Assembly: GCA_009192285.1 (NCBI GenBank)
Contig: WBVU01000004.1
Location: 4,238,001 to 4,302,000 of the forward strand
Direction: 5' to 3'
Length of the DNA stretch: 64,000 bases
Source: Morchella semilibera
Lineage: Eukaryota > Ascomycota > Pezizomycetes > Pezizales > Morchellaceae
Positions 23,551 to 33,366 of this stretch are shown here, in pieces; within the stretch, counting starts at the first letter, position 1; every line of letters begins with the position of its first letter. The notes under the pieces are model-generated. The model was not told the origin of the DNA. It searched no databases and was given only the letters and a program-made list of their open reading frames with translations. The translations under genes were made by a program, and so were the position numbers.

Positions 23551-25805
23551 ATGATCTCAGATGAGCTTTTAGAGGAGTGTATCGCGATTCTCCAAGGTTT
23601 GGCCTGCCAGAATCCTCAACAAGCAAGCACATAGCCGAGAAAAAGAGCTCTATCGCTAACCTTCCATCGTCTGCTCCGATAAAAAGACTCGAGCCTACTG
23701 GAAGAGGACCAGACTGAACGCGTCTCCCTGCTCATCGCGTCTAAAACAGACCTCACTGGTACAGCTCTTGACAATGAAACTCTTGATGTCCTCTGGCGGC
23801 ACCGGGAGAAGACAAGCCCTGCAACGTCCCCCCCGATACGACACAGCCACACGATAGTTCGCAGAGCTTCCCCGGCCCCATGGCATTATGGCAGGGTAGG
23901 CACTCCGACCCCATCACTCGGTAGTACCCCGCCAATGGCTCCTCCGGGATTTCCGCCATCCTTTATGGGAAAGAGTTCACCTTTCCCTTCGCCTAGACCA
24001 AGCCCCAGGTTGGCTTATTCATCCCCACTGATACCCCACTCACCAAATTTAAACAATTATGAGCCTGCGTTTGCGGCGGACACAGGTATACCGCCAGAAA
24101 TGTATGGGGACTTTGGGAGCGATACCGTTGCCTGGTTAGTTGGCGACGATAATACTATGGGTTATGGTAGAGGCGCACTGCAGGAGAATATGTCACCTCA
24201 CGATATGCTCCGCTCAGTCCTTGGTGAGGGACGCTCAGATGAAGAGATTGAACAAGCATTAGAATTATGCGGTTATGACCTAAGTGCTACCTTATCAATG
24301 TTAATGGAGCAACAGCAAGGTAATTTAGGGGGAGATGGCCTTTCACCCGAAGGGACTACTATTATTGGGAAGTCTACAACACCCGCCCCCATGATTCGCC
24401 CAGTAACTCCACGTAACGGTGTGGTTTGTCGGTTTTTTCTGTCCACGGGTCAATGTTTGCGTGCGGATTGCCGATTTTCACATGACCTTGGAACTACGAT
24501 TTGCAAATACTGGCTTATGGGGTCATGTCTTGCAGGAGATACCTGTATATTTTCTCACGATCCCACTATGTCCGTTTCAAAGATGACATTGGATGGAAAT
24601 AGCCGTAGTTCTACACCTGCGCCCCAGCTTCAGTTCCACGACCCAGCCTCTTTCCCATCATTAAGTTCTGAGCAATGGGGCCAGATGGGGAACGGTGGGC
24701 AATCAACCGTAGGCCCTCCACCTGGATTCAAGCTCCCAATATCACGTCCCAACTCTCGCCAGCAGTTCCGAGAGCGTGAACAGCAAAACTTTACACCTGT
24801 TCCTGCAGTCGATGATAACGAAGCATTTCCTTCTCTTAGCAGTAGTGCCAAAGCCTCAGGCCACGGCAAGAAGCGTCGTAACAGGAACGAGAATAATATT
24901 CCCACGGGCCCATCGTCTCTTGCTGATGTGGTTCGTATGACGCCTTCCCCATCCCCGCACTCCAATCGTAACTCAGCCGCTTCTTCTGGCTCCTCTTCAA
25001 ATAGATGGTCGGGTGCGGGGGGATCCCCATCATCCAAACGTACTTCCCGCGTTTCAGCGTCACATATTCCAGCACCACAGCAGATCCCATGGTTAGAAAC
25101 TGGCGCTTCTCTTAACCGAAGCTACCTAAAGCACCGAAAAGAAGCCATCTCTCATGGTGTTCTCAGGGCCAAGTATCTCCAGCTCGCCAACTCGGCTTGG
25201 CAGCGAAATGACGCCAAATCAGCAAAGGAGCACAGTCGTAAGGCAAACAACGAGAATATAGCAATGATGAAGGCACATAAGGAAGCCTCTAAGGCTATCT
25301 ACGAGGAACGGAATAAGGAGACTGCAAGAGCAGGGGGCGCCGAGCTATTTGTGGATCTACATGGTTTGTCTCACATTTAAGTGGTGTATTCTGCATCTGT
25401 TAACGATTAAGCAAAGGCCTTCTCCCAGATGAAGCTGTCAAGTACTTGGAAGAAATTCTTGTCGAACACCAAACCTCGACCCGCCCTCTGTACGCGATTA
25501 TCGGAACAGGCCATCACTCCAAGGGTGGGAAGGACAAGTTGGGCAAGACTTTGAGAGCATTTTTGGATGAGTGGAAGTACGCATACCGGGAATTTTCCGC
25601 TAGTGGCGACCGCAACGCTCAAGGGGGGATATTGGGAATTGATCCCAGTAGTTTTGATAAATCACTCCTAAATATTCCTGTAGATGGCGAGTCAGTGGTC
25701 GATGCAGAGGTCGCAACAGTGGTTATCGGAAGTGGTGCGGGGAATGGTGCGGGGGATAAAAAAAGGGAGCCACCTAAGGGACCAAACGGAGGACGTAAAA
25801 AATAG
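23551..25805 (+). CDS. CUE-like / CCCH zinc finger / DUF1771 / Smr domain protein
   Basis: Three exons (23551-23596, 23687-25363, 25417-25805; introns 90 and 53 nt) give 703 residues. The first ATG lies in a 46-nt exon whose splice yields MISDELLEECIAILQ-D-SSLLEED. Domains in order: a helical N-terminus; a CUE/UBA-like segment near 230-265 (LRSVLGEGRSDEEIEQALEL); two CCCH fingers near 290-330 (C-x8-C-x4-C-x3-H and C-x7-C-x5-C-x3-H); a Ser/Pro-rich linker; DUF1771 (YLKHRKEAISHGVLRAKYLQ); and Smr with its DLHG motif and IIGTGHHS motif, split by the last intron. Smr proteins of the Cue2/N4BP2 kind cut mRNA at stalled ribosomes, and the CUE part would bind ubiquitin. A role in no-go decay or translation control is inferred. 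Confidence 0.88.
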
Positions 25806-26168
25806 TTGGTTATTTTAAAAAAGAAGAACAAAGATAGACGTATAAAAAAAGTCCCTAAAACCATTAGACATCCAAGCCTTTGACGATAAGGCCTACCTAA
25901 TACACCCCACTCGTTCATCTCAATTGAAATCTAGCACAAGTACGGTTATTAAGAAGACCCCAAAAGACACATGTATCTATTTCACACCGAGTGATTATTC
26001 ATGATAGGACAACCCAATACCAACCTCAGACTGTAGACTCTCCTTCAAGACGAAAATGTCTACCCATACAACCTATCCGCCCAATTCATCTAGGTACAAG
26101 GGAAAGCACACGTATTATAACAGTTAACAATACAAAGAAGAGGGGAAAGGATGGGTAGGTTCCGATGT
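25806..26168. other. convergent intergenic gap
   Basis: 363 bp between the 3' ends of the CCCH-Smr gene (+) and the unrecognised gene (-). A-rich, no feature seen. Confidence 0.6.
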
Positions 26169-27306
26169 CTAGTTCATCAGTGTCCATTCGAAACGACCCT
26201 TATTGTACCAATTTGTGTTTCTTGGTTCCACAGTCGTTCCGTCCATCAGTAGCGCCATCATGGGAGACAATTGAACACTCCGCCCCCGAAGTTCAGATGC
26301 TATGGTCCAGGAAGGCGATAGAAAGGGATCCGCGCTATCAGCAGGGGCAGGGTTGCTTATTTTGTGTAACTGGGCCTGATCACTGCCACCCTTCGGCGCT
26401 CCCCCGTCCCCAGCCTTGTCAGTGGATGTTTCGCGGGCGAGCCCGGGGGGGAATTTAAACCCCGTTGCTGCTTTACGAGGCGCCCCTTGTGCCCGTCCAG
26501 CAAAGTTGAGGAAACTCTCCTTGAACGCGTTGTACCCTATGATATAGTCCCGCATGTGGAGGCATGAATCAAAAAAGTTCTCAGTAGCCTAATTAACCTG
26601 TAAATGTAATGCACCAAGAAGGCTTTTCGGGGGGGGGGGGTTAGAATATACAATCTCCTCACTCATGGTCCGTCTCATCAAGTACGGAATCTCCCAGTTG
26701 CCAATGTTGGGGTCCCAGGCGGTATCGACCGGCGAGGGGCCTTTGATGTACTCTGGGAGGCCCTCCATCTGCAGCGTTTTCGTGTACCGGATGAACCCAA
26801 ACCACTTTGACCAGGAGTTCTCCACCCGCGCAAGGTTGTCAATCTCCGTGACGACGAAGACGGCGTCCGAAAAGTTCAACAGCGTCTGCATCATTTCAAT
26901 ATCCGCAGCTTTCAACCCCCCCAGACAGTCTTTGGCCATTTCTTGCGGTTCCTTTGCGTCTCTTCCGGCTAGCTCGGCGTAGTCGATCAGTGGGCTGAAT
27001 ATTGTGGCAACGTCAACTGGGCTGAAGTGCCAAAGGGTGTTGGATTGGGCACAGGAGTCAAGAGTCCCGGAAAACGTTAACAGGAGATCGACGTTGGTGA
27101 ATTTGGGGTCTTTGTCGAAGGGGTAGCCTACAAAACAGGCAATCTGGAGGGGGAAGGTAAGTGGATTGGATTAAAGATTGATGAAACGACGACAGGTCGA
27201 AGCGGAAACCCAATGAGATGGGTGACGGGAAGCGGGAGGGAAGTGGGGTACATACACTACGGCAAATGACCATTGCCCCAAGCATTGGAGCTAGCACCTG
27301 AGACAT
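26169..27306 (-). CDS. hypothetical protein, family not recognised
   Basis: Three exons on the minus strand: 27306-27256, 27143-26652 and 26588-26169 (introns 112 and 63 nt), all phase 0 with clean GT-AG borders, 320 residues. The first exon encodes MSQVLAPMLGAMVICRS and joins directly to IACFVGYPFDKDPKFTNVDL. The short hydrophobic start could be a weak signal or membrane-entry sequence. The middle is rich in helix-forming segments (AADIEMMQTLLNFSDAVFVV; WSKWFGFIRYTKTLQ), followed by WDPNIGNWEIPYLMRRTM and a Gly/Pro/Lys-rich C-terminal third. Coding is supported by three exons that stay open and join in frame. I assign no function. It shares a 3' gap with the CCCH-Smr gene and a 960-bp divergent promoter region with the Wss1-like gene. 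Confidence 0.7.
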
Positions 27307-28269
27307 TGAGATTGGGAGCAGGGGGGGGACAAGGTGATGGGATGAAGGTTAGGAGGGTTTAGTGACCGAAAGAGCTAACACTACATGTACATGTACCTAG
27401 TACATGAGATAACAATATGGAGTGGGATAAGAGAAGTTGGCACTTAACCTACAACTCGCGGGGGGGACACTAGAACACGTTACCCCGTTTCTCACAGATT
27501 CACACCCAGGGCAAGAGCCTACTTTGCCTGTCGAGAGGGTCCAATCACTCTAAGTCTACATACAATCTTAACTAATGCCAGAGGACGCTGCAGCTGCTTG
27601 GGTCAACTATAGGCCATAAAGCTTTACAGCATGCTGCATCTGCATGCATTCTCACTCGATAAACTGCCAAGCTTATTTCAGTTTATGGGTGAGATCTACA
27701 TAACCCCCAGCTTAGTGTGACAGGCAACGCCGAAAAAGAAAGCACTAATACAGCCAGATGGTTCGGTGTGAAGGAAAAAACAGTTTGCATTTAAACCCTA
27801 TTTTCTGGATGTACCTTTTCACTAGTGAATCGGTTTTACATATCCACTTCAGACCGGGTCATTTCTACTGGTTACAAGCGAGCTCCATGCAGTCTCCCAG
27901 GCACACCTGGACCAGCCAATCAATCCTAACAGCCACGCTTATATTTGTTGCTGTTTCATCAACCATTCAAAGGTCAGCGATTTGATGGGCCGAAAGCATT
28001 ACTATGCAGGGTTCTAAGTACATAACCATAGATGATAAATCAATGAGGGCTTTAAAGACGCCCCACTTCACACGCGTCCATCGACTTAGCTAGTTTGACT
28101 AACCAACACCATATTCTCCGTATCTGCTTTTCAATAGAAGCTATTCCCTGTTGCACCCCACAGTACCTCGCATCATTTAAGCTCCGCATCTCACTTGGTA
28201 GCTCCATACTCATATCCTTCGTCTGTCATACCACCAATCTTTGACTACTCAACTCCACCTCAAGCTAAC
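27307..28269. other. divergent promoter region
   Basis: Shared upstream region of the unrecognised gene (-) and the Wss1-like gene (+). It contains a TACATGTACATGTA palindrome cluster at 27382-27396. The final 80 bp before the Wss1-like ATG are C/T-rich. No gene seen. Confidence 0.5.
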
Positions 28270-29508
28270 ATGTCCAACAAACCGCTTATTGGTTCCTATG
28301 TGCATATGCGAGAGAAACCGCGGGAACAACATGCTATTACCATGTTGCGGAGAATCGCCAGCCTTGTCAAACCTATTATGGTCCGCCGTGGGTTCAGTGT
28401 TGGTTGCCTGGCTGAGTTCTATCCCGCTCAACATAACCTACTTGGTATTTCCCTAGTTAATGACCGTGATGAGGGGAACCGGGCTTATAGCAAATAGGAC
28501 TGAATATAGACGCTGGACGGCAAATATGCATTAGGCTACGTCAGCCCTATGACGAGAACACCTTCCTGGATCTCGAGAACTGCGTCTACACGATGCTTCA
28601 TGAGTATATAACCCTTTTGTAACACAGTTTGTCTATTCACTTCGCTTAATATCTGGCTGTTAGGCTCACCCATAATCTCCATGGGCCACATGACGAAGTG
28701 TTTCACGCATATCTGAAAGGGCTTGAAGAAGAATACATAGCCCTACGTACATCTGGATATAGCGGCGAGGGGTTCTATTCAGATGGAAATCGCCTTGGGG
28801 CCGGAAGAGCGCCCAGGCCTTCCTCTATAGCTGATGCCCGCCGCAGAGCATTGGCTGCAGCCGAGAAAAGACGTATCCAGCCCAGCGGGTCTGGTCAGAG
28901 GCTGGGCGTCGGTAATGCTGGCCCCTCTACAATCCCTAATCACGTGTCGATAAGAGAGAAGATTGCAAACGCGGCTCTCAGGAGGATCAGAGCACCAAGG
29001 TCCTGTGGGGCCGAGACTGGATCTAGAGATAGAGGAAGGATGGAGGAAGACGCTGAAAGGGCTATCCGGAACGGCTTCCGGACCCAGGCGGAAGCTGATG
29101 AAGCCGACGAAGCGGCAATTCTAAAAGCTGCAATAGAGTTGATTGAGATTGGAGAACGGGGAGGAAGAAGAAGCGAGAAGAAGACAACGGCGGGAACATG
29201 AAGGCCATATCTGGATCGATGATGATGAGCCGGTAATTGTCCCAGAACCTACCCCGAGAACTCGAGATCCAGGGTCCAGACACCCCCGATCAAGGCAGTC
29301 AGATTCCTCGCGAAGCTCTGGTAGTAGGAGACATGTACCAGCTGAGCTCCGTGCTGATTACCGCGCAAACAGACCAGCCGAAAGTACATGGGCTTGCAAT
29401 GTTTGTACCCTTGAAAACCCTATTACCTACCTTATTTGTGATGCCTGTGGCGGGCAAAGGCAGGGCCAAGATGAAATTCAGATTATAGATGGTCCGGTAT
29501 GGGTATAA
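28270..29508 (+). CDS. Wss1-type DNA-dependent metalloprotease (WLM domain, RanBP2 zinc finger)
   Basis: Exons 28270-28444, 28498-28603 and 28664 onward; the last part (to 29508) is in a second frame. Splice junctions restore the WLM motifs: LLGLNIDAGRQICIRLR and the zinc-binding HELTHNLHGPHDE, whose H-E-x2-H is split by the second intron. Next comes GEGFYSDGNRLG, in the place of the Cdc48/p97-binding SHP-like box. Late in the protein is a C-x2-C...C-x2-C RanBP2/NZF finger (WACNVCTLENPITYLICDAC). Hydrophobic patches beside acidic residues (DDDEPVIVPEP and EIQIIDG) look like SUMO-interacting motifs. Wss1 proteins cleave DNA-crosslinked proteins in the nucleus. The frame switch between about 29143 and 29200 is explained either by a 43-nt intron (29138-29180, GT-AG, in frame; about 360 residues) or by a one-base error in a purine-rich run. 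Confidence 0.85.
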
Positions 29509-31078
29509 GGCCTGTAAGATAGGGCGGGCCGGCCAAGAGGGCTAAGAGGACTAACCCAGCCAAGTAGACGGACGTATCCGGTCTAGAGTTAACACAGTGA
29601 CGCTAGGAAGGGAGAATGTGGGACTGCTATAACTGTAGGGGTACGAAGAGTGTGGAGTTGCAAGTTGAGAGTTTTAGTCACATTTATTTCACTTGAGGTT
29701 ACCTTCTTTACTTGTGCTGTTTGATGTCTTTTAGCATGGTGTTTCTTGATCAAGCGTGCTTATCTGTTTATGACTTTTGCTTTTGTATCTTTCCAGACCA
29801 TCTCCTAGTTTTGTTTACCATATGATATCACGGCGGAGTGAGCCTGCTAGTACTACTAGGAAATATCCCACCAGGACACGCTAGATACCTTTTAACAATA
29901 AAGTCTTATCCCGCCCGACGCCAAGGAGCATCCGTAGACCTTCCTATTCCCAGATCAAGCGACCCTGAGCCTGAGGGGGGGGGGGGGGTCTAAAAGGGCT
30001 AGTATGGAGAGTGGTGTTTCTGTCTATGCTAACACCTAGTGCATGTCTTTTGTTACGCGGCTCCACTTACACTGCCATGAAGGGCTCCGGAAACCGGGTA
30101 AGTCCCTGGTCTGAGCGAGCTGTTGCCTACATGTATCCTGCTACGCTTAAGATGGCCGGGGGTGTATGGGGTGCCCTCAGCTTTGCATACACATACACTG
30201 TACAATGCGGCACCCCCCCGCAGCACAGTCCAGCCCGGACAGCTACTTACTTGTAGATTACCAAACCTCCAACCGGAACAGGAAAACCAAGTCTATTGAG
30301 GCGAATCGCCATGTAGTCAAGGTGGAAGTAACTACCTGTGCCTGTATGTGCACTCGGCGGGGTACGTTATACCCACTGTGGTACGTGACGGGGTTTGGTG
30401 GGGTCAGTTCGCATTCACGAGGAGGGCGTATAAGGATGTACCCAGGGGCCAGTCCCTAAAAGTGATCATGATGCAACGGCTTGGGTTACGCTATTATGTA
30501 GGTGAGCTAGGCCTTGATAGTAGACCTTGATCTCTTGCTTGGGTATGGTTGATGGATTCTATTAGATATTGCTACTTCGTTAGGGTTAGTGGTGAGTGGT
30601 AGATCGAGTCGTTGCATCACCTCCCGGTGGGGGGGGAGTGGAGGCGGCGTAACATACATGTACATGTACAATGTACAATGTACAAGTCGGGGATGTAGAA
30701 GTACAGCTTCGAAAGTAGAGTACCCAGCATACCGTGTGTGCGTGTTAGTCACGTCACAGGCCATCACTCGACCGGTCTGTCTTGGCACGAGGTGGTGATC
30801 TGCGGTGATGCGGATGCAGATATTCGGTCTACAAAGCTCTGGGATATACACACCAATTCTTCGTCTTTGGTTGTTTCTACTCGGATCCTGCTGGGGTTGT
30901 GCTGCGTGCTAGCTCTGCTATATAGGCTGCTTGTTCATTTACCCAAGTACCTATTACCTAGCTACATCTATAGTGAGATATTCGGCCTGCGCAGAGGTAA
31001 TTAAACCCCCGCCCCTAAACACCCCATTCTAACACAATACCCGCACAGAACCAAGCAACCCACAAAACACCGCCAGCA
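29509..31078. other. intergenic, nothing supported
   Basis: 1.57 kb between two plus-strand genes. It holds a G-run of about 11 near 29978-29988, a further G-run near 30629-30636, and a TACATGTACATGTACAATGTACAATGTACA cluster at 30654-30682 (palindromic TACATGTA plus TGTACAA repeats). An AATAAA-like site near 29898 could serve the Wss1-like gene. No gene seen. Confidence 0.5.
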
Positions 31079-31795
31079 ATGCCCGCCAACCCCCCACCCA
31101 CCCCCAAAGAGTGCCTCCGCACCACGCAAAAGCGCCCCTTCGCACACATCGAAGACCGCAGCTTCCCCTGCCTCTGGGCGCACTGCCGCCACACCTCCAC
31201 CACCCCCTTCGCCCTCGACGCAAGTCCCCCCGCCCCCCTCCCCTTCCACACACCACCAACTAACCCGCATCCACAGCTGCACCTCCACCAGACACACCTC
31301 GCGCAGCAAGTGCGCCGCGTCCAGGGGCTCAACCGACTACTGGCCGACGGGCAGCCGGGGCTGCGCCACGTGCGCTGCCGCTTCTACGGCTGCCACGAGA
31401 CGTTCCCGGCCGCTGACGCCCTCTCGTGCCACCTCTCGACGCATACGGGGAAGCGACACTTCTAGTGCGTGGCGTGCGGGCGCCGCTTCGTCAGTTACTT
31501 TGGCATGGAGGGGTGGGGGCATGAGGGGTGGCATGACGTGCTCAGGGTTAGGCCGCTTGAGGGGCATGCGCGCCATATGAAGGCGCTCATGGAGAGGATG
31601 GGCCGTGAGGGGGTGTTGGTGGATGCGGCGGAGGAGAGGGTGGAGGAGGAGGAGGAGGAGGAGGAGGGGTTCACGACCGAGACGGAGGAGGAGTGGGAGG
31701 AGGAGGAGGAGGGGGGCGCAGAGGGTGAGGAGGTCTTGGAGGGCGAGAAACCCTCTGACGGCCCAAAGACTGCTCAGGAAGAGCAGGACAATTAA
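31079..31795 (+). CDS. C2H2 zinc-finger protein reading frame with an internal TAG stop
   Basis: The first 128 codons run from ATG 31079 to TAG at 31463-31465; the same frame then stays open to TAA at 31793-31795. The upstream part has CLWAHC...H-x3-H-like spacing and a better finger, CRFYGCHETFPAADALSCHL, followed by the linker THTGKRHF. After the stop comes CVACGRRF...GHEGWHDVLR, the expected next finger, then an acidic Glu-rich tail encoded by GAG/GGA repeats. The stop therefore sits exactly where a linker residue (Y, W or Q) is expected before the next finger's cysteine. I could not find an intron that removes it without deleting finger residues. Possible readings are a recent nonsense allele, a sequence error, a truncated 128-residue product or read-through. 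Probable nuclear DNA-binding protein. GC-rich codon use like its neighbour. Confidence 0.55.
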
Positions 31796-32510
31796 CTGCA
31801 CTGACCACCGGGGCCGGCTTAGAGCCTAGACAAGAGCTGTATCTTCCCTCCCCTCCTTTTAGTGTAGCAATGAATAACAACCTTTAAAGGCTGTCTACAA
31901 ATTGTCCCGGTTACCACACCGTCCGCTCCCTCAAAGCCGTGTGACTAAGTAAAAGAGCCCAACATAATTGTCCCGTGTATACAATAGAGGACCCTATCCA
32001 TACCTGACCTGACCCAACCCCCACGAGGGGTATCTCCAAACCCACATCCACATCCCGCCACAACCCCAAGACCACCAACCGAGTGAGACCCCATGACGCA
32101 CACACACATACAATCATTGACAGTCAGAACGCAAATGGTATTATATATATATATATCCGCCCCCTCCTCCCTAAAAAAAAGCATGCTATGACGCCCGCAT
32201 AGAACATGACCACCCACGGACCGGACTGCTACGGGGCGGCGGCGGCGGGGGTGAGTGGGACGAGCGTGTACTGGTGGGTGGGTGGGTGTAAGCATGGGGT
32301 GGCGGAGGGGTGGAGGTGGTGGAGAAGTGGAACAGAAGTGTACGGCAGCGGGTATTATTAACAATCCCCTACCCCCGGGTTGGGTGGAGGTAGAAGAGGT
32401 AGAAGAGGTAGAAGAGAGAAGGAAGAAAATACATCTGAATATTACACAACCCATACGAACAAAGCACCCCCCCCCAAAACAAAAAGCAAACGCAAACGCA
32501 AAAAAAAAAA
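31796..32510. other. convergent intergenic gap
   Basis: Between the 3' ends of the zinc-finger frame (+) and the FAR-17a/AIG1-like gene (-). It contains a short AT dinucleotide run near 32140-32157 and three 9-bp GGTAGAAGA repeats near 32390-32416. No gene seen. Confidence 0.5.
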
Positions 32511-33366
32511 TCAACGAACCTCCCCCTTCTCCACCTCCGCCGCCTGCACACCCCCCACAAACCTCCCCTGCAAGCCCCACCTCCCCTCCACGAGGGCCAC
32601 CCTACCCCTAACCACGGCCCAGACCACAGCCCAGACGACGCAGATCGCGACCGCGATACCGACGCAGTAGGCTGCGACCATGCCGCTGCCCGTGGCGGGG
32701 TCCAGGAAGCCATACGTGTAGAAGCCCTGCGCGGCATGCGTGATGTACGCCACGCACAGATACCCGGCCAGGAAGAGGATCAGCGGGGGCAGGTGCGCCC
32801 AGGGCGGGGGCGCGACGCGCGAGAGCAGGAGCTCGAACAGCGCAAACACGCTGTTGAGGAGGTGGGCGCTGATGTTGCTGTAGGCGCTTACTTGTGTGTT
32901 GAAGGGGGCGTCGTCGGACGCTAGGATGCCCCAGTAGACGATTGTCCTGGGTGGTTGTTAGGGTCAATGATTGATCTGCCGGTGCGGGGGGGGGAGCTTA
33001 CACCAGGAAGGGAAAGGTGCACACGCTTGTCCACCACACGGCGTGCGCGACCGCCCACCACCCGTTCAGCCAGGCTGCGCGGCGCCCGCGCAGCGCATAT
33101 AGAAGTGTGTGTGCCCCTGCGACGCCAAAGTAGAAGCCGAGGCTCCAGTAGGTGATGTTTGTAAAGTACGAGAAGCTCTGGCGGGCGCTGAGGCCGGCGT
33201 CGTTGACGGACGAGTAGCCGATGCGGTAGAAGAGGTAGGTGAAGATGTAGACGGAGAAGGTGAGGCGGAGGAGGGCGAGGATCAGCGGCGGGAGGAGCCA
33301 CGAGGTGGTGAAGCGGTGGGTGGGGTCGAAGGGGGTGGGACAGAGGCTCTCGAGGAAGCCCTTCAT
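32511..33366 (-). CDS. FAR-17a/AIG1-like multi-pass membrane protein
   Basis: Two exons, 33366-33002 and 32946-32511 (intron 55 nt, GTAAGC donor), 266 residues. About six membrane segments match the FAR-17a/AIG1-like family. The signature stretches are SYFTNITYWSLGFYFGVAGAHT, SVCTFPFLVTIVYWGIL across the splice, SNISAHLLNSVFALFELLLS, and AYITHAAQGFYTYGFLDP. The animal relatives AIG1 and ADTRP are threonine hydrolases of fatty-acid esters of hydroxy fatty acids. The Thr in SYFTN and the His in NISAHLLNS lie where the catalytic pair is expected, so a lipid-ester hydrolase of the ER or plasma membrane is inferred. Convergent with the zinc-finger frame, and divergent from the SEL1-repeat gene across 4 kb. 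Confidence 0.85.

Noticed and set aside
31001-31332. Gly/Val-rich minus frames over the zinc-finger gene
   Set aside because: Low-complexity antisense shadows of C-rich coding sequence.
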